A DNA stretch of 64,000 bases, taken from positions 1,736,971-1,800,970 of the forward strand of contig CAJNOP010000004.1 in assembly GCA_905250075.1 (NCBI GenBank), read 5' to 3'. Made by a program: the position numbers and the translations under genes. The stretch is from Rotaria sp. Silwood1. Its lineage: Eukaryota; Rotifera; Eurotatoria; Philodinida; Philodinidae. The first letter of the stretch is position 1, and each line of letters begins with the position of its first letter. This document shows, piece by piece, positions 1 through 12,262 of the stretch. The notes beneath the pieces are model-generated. The model did no database searches and was not told the origin of the DNA. It saw only the letters and a list, made by a program, of their open reading frames with translations.

Positions 1-3000
1 TTGATGAACTAATTCCCTATTTTATTCACAAAATTTTTGCATATATATAAAAAGAAAAACAAACAGATTAATATACAAACCATTGTGCATTAGATATTGT
101 TCGATGATGACGATCTAACCAAGCTTTTAATACTGTTGTAGCTAAATCTTCACCTAATGGTTTGATCTAAAGTCAAAAAACAAAAAACAATAATTCTTAA
201 TAAAAAGAAATCAATATTTAAAAGAAATATTTACTTGAACAAAATTTTCTCGACTATCAATTATATTTCGAAGTGTATTTAATATATTATATATTCCTGG
301 TAAAGTTGAAACAATCTAAAATTATTGAAGTTTTCTTTTTTATTAGAAAAATCATAAAAGAAATTGTTTTGTTTGTTCTTTTTACAAGTTTAACATGATT
401 TGGAAGAGTTGGTGGTAACCAACACATGGAATGTGCACCATCAGCTGATGATAATTGATCTAATGAATCAAAAAAAATACATAATGGCTTATCTGCTGTT
501 GCTTTTTCTAATAAACGTTTGAAATAATTTGTTAACTGAGATAATTCGACTGGTATAGAATTTTCTGGTATTTCGTATAATATACTTATTTGTTGACAAA
601 CACTACGTAATAATGGACCAATTGATGAACTATCAGGTGTTGTACCAAGAAAACGAACAAGTCTTATTAATGAACAATTTTTTGATGCAAACCATGATTT
701 AGATTCTGTTACTATTTTTGCTAACATACTTGATTTACCACAACCACCCTCACCCCATAAAACTAATGGCTGTTTTGAAGAGCCATGTACATAATGACGT
801 ACACGTTCAAGAATATCAGTACGTCCTTGAAAGTCTTGACTGAAATAATTTACAACATGCAGTTGTTGAAGAATTTCAGTATAGACTCTAATAAATAAAA
901 AATAAAAAACTTATTGAATTATTATTTTTCATTAGACATAAAATCGGTGGATATTACTTAAATCTTTCTTATTTTATGACATCTATTGATGCTGTCCTAT
1001 AGACTTAAGTTTTATATCAAATGAAAGCTTCTCTATGATAGATATCGGAACAACAGTCCAATCTTCGATGCGAGGAATTTTCATTTTTCCACAAAAATAT
1101 GCACCGATAAGGTAAAAGTCTACAAGTATGATTTAACAATAGTGGTGCGCATCCTTCGCCCATGCATAGGACTCGGCGAACTTAGAAGAACACTATGAAG
1201 AATGCATTCCTATACAGAATCCGTCTAAAGCTATAGCTATTTTACTGAGTTTTAGATTCGTGGACAAATATTAGCTGACAAATCGAATGAAGTAGTACAC
1301 TGGAAATTTAACTTATAAACAAGTCTCACAGTCAGTAAATCGTTCGAAAAGTTTCAGCTAATATGGATAAACTCTTTCAGAGATATTGAACGTTGCAAAT
1401 AGATTTGATTTTATTGCCATTTTATAAAAACTGATACTTCCTCTCATTCAATATCTCCAGAAGGGATCATTCATGTTGGTTAAAATATTTTAAATAATAA
1501 CTGGTTGTGAATATAGTTTATCGGCAACGTTTCTTATATGTATTTGTTCATTCGATTTTTTCGCTAATTCTTTAGAATTCTTCTAATCTCGATGAATCCT
1601 ATATATGAATGAAAGATGTAAAAAATTTTAGAGTGATTCAAGAATTTTCCTTTTTATTCGAACAGAGAGAAGCATGACTTTCTCCAGATGTGAATGATTA
1701 TTGTTGTTGTTTCTTCTCTCAACTTTGTTTTCGAAACAATCCTGTATATATGTATTATCGCAATAACTTTTTACTAAAAACATTTTATGAAAAAAAAAAT
1801 GAACGTCAAAATTTGTTTCTTCAATAATTTAACATAAATTCAATCTAATCTCTAGTGATTAATGCAAACAGAATAATTTTTGAATAAGATCAATTTCTAA
1901 AATCGATTATAAGATTAATATTCGATAACAAAATTTAAATCTTTACCGATTAACGGCTAAACTTTTTTGTTGTCCAACACCACGATCAATTAATTCTACA
2001 ATTCGTGTATAAAATGTATCAATAAAATTTTGTAAATATTCAGCATGAACAGTTCTATTTAAACCTTCTTCATCTGACCATTGAACTGTATATCGAATTA
2101 TACTTGATTTCGGTAATGCTGCTGGTACCTAAATTTAATATTCATTTATTCTAATCGTTTTTTTTTCTTTCTTTCTATATTTATATTAAATATTCAACTT
2201 ACACGAATATCACGTAAATCAGATAACATACGTTGTGCTTCTTCATCAACTTGTTTTGATACAATATCAATAAATTTCATTGAATGACGTAAATAATTAA
2301 CATTAATATTTTCAATATGACGAAAAAAAGCTAGTGTATGATCAACTCTATCTTTAGCATTTAATATTCCTCGAACAACTTCTTGTTCAGTAACTAAATT
2401 TTATGAATGATATTTTCGTTTTTATTATTTTATACAAAGTATTGATTATATTAACTAACCTGACCAATTATATCGATGATTATCTTGTATTGTAAATTTA
2501 CCTTGATTTAAAAGTTCTAAAGCAGCAATACGTACTGCTCGATTAAGTTTAACCATAGTTTCCCACCATTGACTTTGATCTTCTTCCATAAGACGAGGAT
2601 GAGCTTTGTTAGTAAAATTAGTAAAAATAGAACTGACTGGTTGTAAACAAAATAAACTAGGAATATTATTTGAATCAAGTTTATACCATTGATTAAGTAA
2701 TCGAGCATCAGTAGGACTTGATACAGATAAAATCATACGAAATTCAGCTTCTTCAATATTTGTTGGTAATGGACGATAACCATATTTTTGACCAAGAAAT
2801 ACCTATGTGAAATAATTAAATCTTGAGAATATTCTCGAAATTTTTATAATTTTAAATATATATTCTATACCACAAAATTTGGTCCAACAGAAACTCGTTG
2901 ACAATTATCAATTTCTTGCATACATAATTCTGTTGTTTTATGATCATCGGTTGCTTCATCACGTACACCCCAACGCATATCAACTACTTGAAATTCTAGA

Positions 3001-3271
3001 CCATGTTTTTCTCGACAATATTCTTTAAGTTTTGGATATGTATGTTGCATAAGTGAATTACGTTCCATACTTGTATCTTAAAAATATATATATAAATTTT
3101 GATTTATTTTATTGTTAAAAAAAAACTACTAATCAATTTACCAGTAAATGTGGATGAAGTAAAAATGCGTACGATTTTTGAAGCTAGATTAGGTAAATTA
3201 TTCAAGTTACCATAAAAGACATGTTGAATAAGTTCAACTTCTTGGAGATCAGTAGAACGTGGTTCAGGCAT
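1..3271 (-). CDS. NACHT and WD-repeat protein (NWD1/NWD2-like), 5' part only
   Basis: Nine exons join in frame (579 codons): 3271-3142, 3076-2871, 2802-2460, 2393-2203, 2128-1947, 887-386, 315-235, 166-81 and 16-1, continuing past the left edge. The start is the ATG at 3271, which opens MPEPRSTDLQEVE. The N-terminal half matches the NWD family layout: VRIFTSSTFTDT, then a segment with YPKLKEYCREKHGLEFQVVD and RWGV, then GPNFVVFLGQKYGYRPLP. Exon 6 carries the NACHT ATPase: Walker A GEGGCGKSS, then VRFLGTT, and a Walker B-like CIFFDSLDQLS. Exon 7 gives VSTLPG, as in NWD sensor 1. The family is made of cytosolic signalling STAND ATPases; the C-terminal WD40 repeats expected in it would lie outside the window. 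Intron 5 (1946-888) is about 1.06 kb and looks empty. Whether this is nearer NWD1 or NWD2 cannot be settled here. Confidence 0.85.
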
Positions 3272-4276
3272 AGTTATGTTTCAATATGATTAATAAATAA
3301 GAATAAGTCCGTTTTATATTGATATAATAACAAGATTTCTTTCTTTGTAAAACATAATATAGAAAATAAACTTAGATTGTGTAAATGATTATAGAGAAGA
3401 AATAGAAAAAAAAGGAAAAGAATGGTTAATGAATAAAAAGTACTCATTTTTTTTTTCTACTATTCTTTGTCAATCATGATCACTATATTAAATTCTTTTA
3501 TAATAAAAAAAAAGACAGAAATGGAAAGCAAAAACACCGGCAAACTTCCGACAATCTCTTTCTTTTTATTGTGTCATTTAAAAAAAGAGTACAATTGAGA
3601 TTGCTCTTTTGTCAATAGTTTAAATAAATTTTTATTTGTTTACTTATTTTCTCGATTTATATTTTAATGATTCAATCGTCAAAAGAAACAATAACCTAGA
3701 TTCTACGATCAAAAGAAAAAAAAATCTTGATCGATGTTTAAAACATTGTATATAGCAAGTAAACATTGAATGCATTTATAAATGGAATTTTTTTTCTTTG
3801 AATTATTTGATTGAAATTTTTAGAATGCTTCACATAGGATTTATAGAATTGATTTAGTATTTTATTCTTTCTTATTAAAATTTTTCTTCAATCTTCCACT
3901 AAGTCATAATAACATACAATCTCAAATGAATCTAGACTACTAGTTTCTTTTGCACATTTATATTCCTGTCTCATTAATAATAGCTTAGATTCACGGTATA
4001 TAACTATAATTAAAATGAGTACTGAGATATTTGAGTGAAATAATAATTCTCTCTCCTTGCTCGTTCATGAGCTGTGATAAAAGAGAAAAAGAGTGTTTTC
4101 AATGCCTGTCATTCATTTTCGCTCTTTAAACAAGCATATACATATTGTTGGTTCAATAAAATATTGCAGATCGAAACCAACATTGTTAAAAACTTGCTAC
4201 GGAAATTCTTTTGAATAGTTTCACTTAATCACAAAGGAGCTGTATAGATAATCATAGATGTCTCAAAGTTGAGTTT
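3272..4276. other. Gene-free stretch upstream of the NWD-like gene
   Basis: AT-rich sequence with homopolymer runs and no reading frame that resembles a protein. It should hold the promoter and 5' UTR of the leftward NWD-like gene, but no clear core element can be picked out. Confidence 0.4.
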
Positions 4277-4797
4277 TCCAATAACTTTTGATAGGAGTGA
4301 GATAGAGAGCTGCGATTTTCGTCATTTGAAAGAGCGTTGTCCGAATCATCAATCTGTATAGAACTCATTAAGACGAAAGATGTTTTTTTTTTATAGGTGC
4401 CTTTGGATACACACTTATTTCTTGGAGTATTCTCATCAATTTTCACAATAATCTCAACTCAAATTATGTCCAAATATAGCTCGAATCGCCGTTTTTTCGT
4501 TATAAACTAATCACATACTTCATTATCTCTCAATCTCTTATTCTAAACGGATTTAAAAAACACATGTTAATTTTAGAGCAACAAAAAAGAGCGATTTGAG
4601 CTACATTTTGACATAATCTGAGTTGAGATTATTGTCAATGTTCATGATAATACTCCAAAGAAAAAATGTTGACACAAAGGTGCTTATAAAAAAAAACATC
4701 TTTCGTCTTAATGAGTTCTATAGGAACCGATGGCTTCGACATCACTCTTTCAAATGGTGAAAATCACAGCTCTCTATCTTATTCGTATCAAAGTTAT
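4277..4797. mobile_element. Foldback (long inverted repeat) element
   Basis: Two arms of about 215 bases face each other across a spacer of about 85 bases: left arm about 4278-4500, right arm about 4582-4797. Aligned as reverse complements they share long identical blocks, for example TAGAGAGCTG near the outer ends, AACTCATTAAGACGAAAGAT in the middle and AATAATCTCAACTCA towards the centre. No coding frame of a transposase is present. The outer 60 bases resemble the ends of the element at 46761-47300, so both belong to one family. No convincing target-site duplication was found. It is most likely a non-autonomous DNA transposon of foldback/MITE type. Confidence 0.75.
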
Positions 4798-7700
4798 CCG
4801 ATAAATGGTAAACTGTCTTTTATTTTGGATTGGATAATAGAATGTATTTAAAAAAACATATTTTCTCTTTTTATTACTCAGTGTATATAAAAGTTCTATT
4901 TCAAATTTTTGTTGAGAGAAGTACTCTTTGAAATGTCAGAATGATAGTGATATATATATTAAATACACAAATAATATATTTTCACATCGTATAGCTTAAT
5001 ATTCGAACGATATGTTCATGTGATATTATCTTTTATGCTTTTTAAAGCTTTAGTCGTGTTTTCATCGGCTTAGAAAATAGTTTTATATCAGGTTGAATTT
5101 CCACTGCAGAAATAATCGATTATGATGTGAATGTAAATATTCTATATGGGTGTTGGTTGTGGGTGTGTAGGTGTGAATATGGATCGATTTTATCGTTCGC
5201 TTTACATAGACATGCGCATGCTAAATCCACTTTCATACTGAAACCAATAATCGTTTGTGAAAAATTCAAATGATACGATTCTATTAAAAGACTGCTTTGA
5301 GAAAAAACGTTTAACATTTGCTGATATAGTAGAAACACATGATTTTTTCAGTAACATTTTCAAGATATTAAAATGAATAACGTAAGTAAAGTTAGCAGCA
5401 GATTCGAATTTTTTTGAAGAAATATTCATAAAAGCATTTATGCTAAAAGGACGCCGGTAATGCCAAATACAGCATCGAATACGCTATAGAATACATAGCT
5501 TTCCAAAAATTTCCATCCTAGGAAACGGTTGAAAAATTCGCGAAACTACTTTTAAAACACTGATTTTATTGATAAAAAACCAATATTTGGGTCTAATATT
5601 CGTTGCAAGACATGTGCCAATTGAGAAAGCACTTTGCGTCAGGTAGCATTCGATGAGACCTATCGATTAGTGTTATCTTGACGGATGTTCATCGTTGACA
5701 ACGCTCTCTAGCAAGAAAATAGTCATTCTAAGAGTTGAGACCGTTGAGAAAACATTTTAGCCAAACAGGGTTCGACGAGATCTATCGATTAGCATGAGAT
5801 TGGTCCATGTTCATCGTTGAGATCGGTCTCTTGTGGGAAAAATTGTCGTTATACATGTGTTTAGGATACATACCATGGTCTGATATTGTCGTTTGAATGT
5901 GTGTCAGTTAAGACAGGATTTACACTTGATAGAGCTCGATGGGAAAGATTGATTCGTCTTCGACCGAGTCATGTTTGTCACAAACATTAGTCTTGACTTG
6001 GTAAATAACTAGTAGGATAGGAGATTTTACTTAGATGATGGATATATATGAGGTCTGAAAGTTTTATCAACTAGCGAAACAGTTGTCTCAATGAAAACTC
6101 AATGCAATCTATCAAAGAATGTCAAATTGATTCATACTGATTAGCAAGATTTTTGTATGTTTAGCAAGTCGAAGCAGCTTGAAAACTTTTCAATTGTACC
6201 AGTGATTGTTTCAGTTCTTATTCGTCGAATAGCTTGTACTCAGCGTCTAGATAATTATCGTAGATGCAATTTTCGTTAAAAGTGCTCAAAGCAACTAGTC
6301 AACATTGACAGGCAATAATTGCTTATTGAAGCAATCATAAATTTCGTCAGGTAAACGAACACACGCTAAGTATTACTACTGGAACTCTCACGTTTGTTTT
6401 TTGTAATTTTGGTTTACGTGTCCTAGACAACACTCTAGCATTAGGGATTCATGTTCTTTGTTTGTACATGAATATGCATTCAGGTGTATGTGCATGTTTG
6501 TCTCCCGTTCTTTGCTGGTCTTCTCTTTCTTTAGTATCTATGGACTCTCCATTTCGTCGTCGTGCGCAGATCTACGTGAACCAATTCATCAGTCCGTCCG
6601 AGTGATTGAAATTCTAACCAACTTTCTTGTCTAGTTTTTCTCTTATATTGTGTAGTTAAAATATACTGTCTTTTTCTTCTTCTTATATTTCTACTGTTAG
6701 CTTATGTTTTAGCTCTGCTTGTACAGGAAATAAATACTGAAGTTAATTTGAAAATGAATTATCAATTATCTGGCGATATAAGTGAAGAGTAGCCTCTATA
6801 GCACTGTTATTAGTGATCTGCTGAACTTTAAAGGTTCCAGAAACGACTACACAATTTCTTCCAATCGGTTCTTTTTTTATTTTTCGAAATTACTGTTTAC
6901 ACCTGTTAGTGAACTTGAAAACTTTCGTTTAATCTTCTGGATTCTTAAGTGAATTTTTTCTCTTGCGGTTCAGATAGATCTCCCTAAGTTCCTATTACGT
7001 TTTACGATCTTAATAGAAGATTCTAGTTTCTGACAAACGGTATTCCTACCGATTTCATGCTTGAGCTCAGCCGCGCATGCATCAAGTTCCCTTTTTGATT
7101 GGCTGCAGAGTCTGCTACTTCAAGTTTTAGTTTACTCAACTTCAATTATCATTAGGAGACAACTCAAAACTTACTCATGCAACCAACTCGTTCGAAAAGA
7201 CTCAAAAAAATAAGTGTGCTAATGAGAAAATGATTTGCAAGTGGAAAAGATCTAATAATCGTAATGCGGCTGAAAAATCTTCATGTACAGGCTTTTCCCA
7301 GCTCATCATAGGATTGAAAATGATATCGGTCGAAAGATCTCATTGAGTTCTATCTGAAAAACATCTGTTTCCTTAGTTAATACATTTGAGACGATAATTC
7401 TTTTTACTATAATATGAACCCAAAAACTCATTCTACCAGTCTTTGCACCACCTCAGCAGGATCTTCATGATGAACATGATGCTACATATTTAATATCAAT
7501 TTGCAGTATTATTTGAAACTTTAGATTTATCAAATATCTTAATACACAATAGAACGGTATAGATTGTACACAAGTTTGAATGAATATATCTCTTGATGTC
7601 TTTTTCTGATCGATGCGTATCATTTTATGTTTTGCCAAACAAATGAACTTCTCAACATATTTTTTTCATACAAAGTTTGCATGCGTTACGTAAGACTTAA

Positions 7701-8424
7701 TTTTTTCTTGTTATATAGTTTATTTATATTCAATCTTCTAGTTGCTCAGCGACAAAATAAAGAAAAAAGTAAAAGATCATACATAAGACATTTCAAATCA
7801 AGAACTTGAAAAGCAAATAAAGAACAATAAAAGACTTGAACATGTGTTTCTTGGTGACAAGTTCAAAAACAAAAAAAATAAAACAAAAAAATTTGTTGCC
7901 ATTATTCAATATGCTATTTTCTGTTTACATTTGTGTAAAACTTTGAGCATACAAGTTCTAGATCAAATATTATTCAAAATATGCTGAAGAAAAGCTTCAT
8001 AAGAAATTCGAATATTATTCTTATATCCATCTAAATCATTCCATGTATGGCAAGTTAATTCGCAAGATGTCACTCATAACATATGTATATCTTGACATGT
8101 ACAAAGTTATGGTCTTTAGAATGAACCAATGAACCAAAGGCAATAGACTCAACGCTTATACATTAATTATAAGCCAATCAGATACAAAATCCATATTTTA
8201 CAACGATGATAGCCTCTATTCAACTTTCTTTTGATTGTTATTCAATTTTAAGACGATGATTAGTTTTACCAGGGAATAATGTTTATCATACTTGTGAAAA
8301 CAAAGAATTTTCATTGTATAAGTAGACTTTTGAAAAAATTACTATTGTGATGTGTATGACATATTTTTTTGTTTTGAGATAAAAGTTTCTTCAAATTATA
8401 AGAAAAAAAAAAACAAAAAATAAG
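4798..8424. other. Gene-free region with a degenerate tandem repeat
   Basis: About 3.6 kb without a supported gene. It has somewhat higher GC patches near 6540-6610 and 7060-7110, but every frame there is short. A degenerate two-copy repeat lies at about 5617-5865 and is listed separately. The last part, just before 8425, should contain the promoter of the first SR-protein gene. Confidence 0.4.
5617..5865 (+). repeat. Two-copy imperfect tandem repeat, period about 124 bases
   Basis: The copy at about 5617-5740 and the copy at about 5741-5865 align in order. Shared blocks are TTGAGAAA, then TTCGA-GAGA, CTATCGATTAG, ATGTTCATCGTTGA and finally CTCT. The copies have diverged by many substitutions, so the duplication is old. 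No function is visible. Confidence 0.55.
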
Positions 8425-9458
8425 ATGAGCCAAATTCGAAATCGAAGTCAAGGTGGAGCAGCTGGTTCAAGATCACGTTCAAAAACTAGATCAAAATCAC
8501 GTTCATTATCATCAACATCATCGTATCAAATTGTTCGTTGTTTTGTTCTTCAATGAATTTTTTTCTTTAAATAGTGGTCGTGCAGCTCAAGCACCAAAAT
8601 GGGATGGTGAATCAGGTTATCGTTTACATATATCACCATTGAATCCACGTACATCTCGACGTGATATTGAAAAAATATTTTCAAAATTTGGTACAATAAA
8701 TGAAGTATATTTATTAAAACAATAAATAACAGAATAGAATTTTATTATTTTAAATTCTTTAGGTTTGGATGGCAACAAATCCTCCTTGTTTTGCATTTGT
8801 AAATTTTAAACATCGTGCTGATGCTGAAGATGCTATTCAATCATTTGATGGAAAGTAAGTTTATTTTAATTTTATCTTGTATTTTCAAAAACAAAGATAA
8901 TTTCATATAGAATGATTGATAATTCACGTGTTGGTATATCATTTGCTCGTAAACGTACTATTGGTGGTCGTCGAGGTGGTTCATATAATAATGGTGCTGG
9001 TGATCGTTATTCTCGTAGTGGAGATTATGATTCATCTAGAAAACGTCGTCGATATTCACCACGACAAGATGATAGGTATATAAATTTTGTTTTTGTAAAT
9101 AGATTTTATATATATTTTGAATTAAAATAGAAGTTATGATCGACGACGACGATATTCTCGATCACGAAGTCCAGTGCAATATAATAAACGTGATAATCGT
9201 CCAAGATCAAGATCAAAATCATCATCACCAAAGTAAAAATAGAAAAATTTATTATTATATTTAAAATTTGAATATTTATTTCTAAAGAACACGTCGTAAT
9301 CGACCATTATCAAAAGATCGATCACCTCAACAACAAGCAGTTAATGTAGTTCACCGGTAAAAAATAATTTAAATTTTATTTTCTAATTTAATTCAATATT
9401 GTTGTTTTTTTTTTCTTTTCTTTTAAGATATGCAGAAAGTGACGATCGATCTGATTAA
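8425..9458 (+). CDS. SR-type splicing factor, single RRM (SRSF3/SRSF7-like), copy 1
   Basis: Seven exons join in frame to 228 aa: 8425-8522, 8575-8704, 8763-8854, 8911-9075, 9131-9232, 9288-9356 and 9428-9458. Residues 1-33 are rich in Ser and Arg. The RRM follows, with RLHISPLNP as RNP2, then [15 protein letters not shown], where the aromatic core CFAFVNF is RNP1. The stretch VW-A-NPP-FAFV is the signature of SRSF3/SRSF7 RRMs. The C-terminus is Arg/Ser-rich ([16 protein letters not shown]), as expected for a nuclear RS domain that is phosphorylated and drives exon recognition. The RS-rich part placed before the RRM is unusual for SRSF3/7. The next gene is a tandem paralogue only 213 bases downstream. 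Confidence 0.88.
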
Positions 9459-9671
9459 ATTCAATTTTGTTTCTTTTGAAATGTGTATACAGGACTAATC
9501 AATTTCATCATGTCCCTTTTTTTTTGTTTACTCTTATTAAAAAAACAAAAAAAGAAATTTTTTTCTTTGCTTATTCTTGTGTATTGTATCAAGTTTGACT
9601 AGTCTCTGTTGATTACTCTAGATTAATTATTTGATTTATTTTTTTCTTTCTTACAAAAAAATAAAAAATTA

Positions 9672-12262
9672 ATGGGTCGTAGTCGAGATCGTTCATATTC
9701 AAGATCACCTTCACGTTCACGTTCAGGATCACTTTCATCAACAAGTTCAGGTCGAGCTGCGAAAGCACGAAATTGGGTATGTATGTTTGTTTGTTTGTTT
9801 GTTTTTTGATTCTGAATAAAATAAACAATTATATGATTTTCTTTTAGAATGGTGAAGGTGGTTATCGTTTACATTTATCTGATTTAGCAATAGGTGTAAG
9901 TCGACGTCAAATAGAAAAACTTTTTCGACCTTATGGACCATTAAATGAAGTTTGGGTTGCATCAAATCCACCATGTTTTGCATTTATTAATTTTCGTCAT
10001 CGAGCTGATGGTGAACGTGCATTAAAAGAACTTGATGGAAAGTAAATATGATATAGTTTTATATTTAATTTATCTATTAAACGTGTTTAAGACAATCGAT
10101 CGTAATGTTACAATATAAAATCAATCAAAAAGAAAACAAAAATGTTTCCTTAGCATTATGAAGAAAAAATTCAGAAAAATCTCTAACAATTTATTCAAGA
10201 ACAAAAAAAAAATTAAATATGAGTATAAGGATGAATGTTTAATGATCTCTTATAATTGAGCATGAAGTCTTTCATTTTTCTTTATTAAGTCAAAATATAA
10301 ATCTCAACATTCAATTACTGTTTATCAGCAAACTTATGTCTAAACGGCGTTGTAAATGATTGCAACACGTGTCTAAAAATTGAGATGTGTGGGAAGTAGA
10401 GTCAACCCGTTGAATTCCGATCTGAAGTTTCTCTGTTAAGGACCGAAAGTTTTGAACTCGATCGATTTTAGTGAAAAGTAAAATAGGAATGACTTTTCCT
10501 TCAAACATGCAACCAATTATCACTTTCTTGTATGGAATATAATTATTTTTTTTTGTAAATAGAGTTGTTGGTGGTTCAAGAATTGGTTTAAGTTGGGCTC
10601 GTCCAAGAAATTATGGTGGACGACCACTTCATGCATTACTCTATCGTAAATTGGATAGATTTGTTGACTTGAAAAAAAATATATTCTTTTGTTCTCTTTT
10701 TTCTAGGTTCACCATCACCTTCACGTCGCCGTAGTTATCGAGACTCATATAGTAGTCGTCGTGGTAATGATCGATATAGTAAACGTCATTATTCAAGGTA
10801 ATTTAGTTATAAAGAAAAAAGAAAAATTAGAAATCTATTTAAAATATGAAATTGGTTCTTTTCTTTATTATGATTAAAATTTAATGAAAGAGAATTCCAC
10901 AATATATATATACACATAGTGCTCGATATGTTTTATATTCTCTCGATATGTAATTTGATTATATTTCTAGCTGTTGATGATGAATGGTTGAAATGAATGA
11001 TTTGGTTGGAGCCACATTAGCAGCAGCAGTATTAAGAAAATGAAATCATTTGGCTTTTGTGCTCGAATCTTGTTTTCTTTGTGTATACTTCTCTTTGTAT
11101 TCTATTTGTGTGCACCTGTATATTCCTTACCTATTGGATGGATCGATCATATTTACTTAGTCGTACTCTTTGGCAGAGAAACAGTAAAGATAAAGGTATG
11201 TTATTAGGGCACATACATTTGATTAAAAATGTCGATAAAGGTGAACGAATGAATTTCCCGTGCTGAATATGTATTTTTTTTTTTTGTTGGAGTAAAAAAA
11301 AAGAAAAATGTTTAAGAAAATACTTTTTAATAGATTATTATTCTTCTTTTCTTTTTGTTTGTTTGTTTTTTTTTTTTTTATAGAAGTCGATCGCGTAGTC
11401 CAGGTTATCGACGATCAGGTGGTAATTATCAACGACAAAGTTCAAGTTCTCAATCAAGATCAAAATCACGAACACGATCACCATCACCTAGAGGTAGATT
11501 TATATTATAATTAAATCATTTAATATAAAATAATATTTTTGTAAAAAGATACTCGTCGCGAAAAACGTCCAAAAACATCGAAACGAGAAGATGAACGTCG
11601 TCATCGTTCGGAATCAAAATCATATTCAGAGAGTGATGATCATAGTTCACCATATCAAAAGAATGGGTAAAAGATTTTTCAAATTCTTTTTTTTTGTTTT
11701 TGTTTTCTTTGAGTGTATGATTTATTTTCCGTTTGTTATTGAGAAACGTTCATCAATAATATGAGATGATATAAGAACTTTAACTTCAAAATATCATGAA
11801 AATAAAATCATAATAGATGAATGCTTAATGACGTTATGATGAAGCTCCTATTCATATTCCAGCATTTTTAAAGAGTTACTGAATTGAGATGTTTGCATTG
11901 TTTATTTAAAAAAAAAACTCATCTCTCTTTATTCATATATCTATTGAAATGTTTTTGTTTTGACAAAACATTTATTGTCACTATGACTACTCATATCTTT
12001 TCATCTAAATAATCAACGAAAAGTAAATAATGTAAATCAGTTTTATTGAAAAATACAAAACTATTTTAGAAAACGAAGTTCACATAGTCCAAGTAGTGAA
12101 CGTCACCAAGCAACATCATCAAACGGTTTGAATCATATTGATACAGACAATCATCATGATGAGTATGTAATAAAAAACAAAAAAACAGAAGTTTTGATTA
12201 TCATTTTTACTTTTTTGTTTTTGTTCTTTTTCTTTAGTATTCAAGTGGACGGACAAGATTAA
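9672..12262 (+). CDS. SR-type splicing factor, single RRM, tandem paralogue (copy 2)
   Basis: Eight exons join in frame to 272 aa: 9672-9776, 9848-10041, 10563-10645, 10707-10797, 11384-11493, 11549-11666, 12070-12162 and 12238-12262. It opens MGRSRDRSYSRSPSRSRSGS, then an RRM with RLHLSDLAIG and VWVASNPPCFAFINF, closing in LDGK-VVGGSRIGLSWARPR. The C-terminal half is a long RS domain (RSPSPSRRRS, RSRSRSPGYRR). It shares the leader motif SSTSSGRAA, the RRM core and the intron after DGK with copy 1. It lacks copy 1's intron just before VW. Three introns are long (10042-10562, 10798-11383, 11667-12069), where copy 1 has only introns of about 50-70 bases. Role: nuclear pre-mRNA splicing factor by family. 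Confidence 0.87.

Noticed and set aside
5120-5429. Two overlapping minus-strand frames of 72 and 75 codons
   Set aside because: Overlap in different frames, no motif, composition like the flanking non-coding DNA.
10311-10523. Minus-strand frame of 70 codons inside intron 2 of SR copy 2
   Set aside because: No recognisable motif, no splice partners, and it lies wholly in an intron of a well-supported plus-strand gene.
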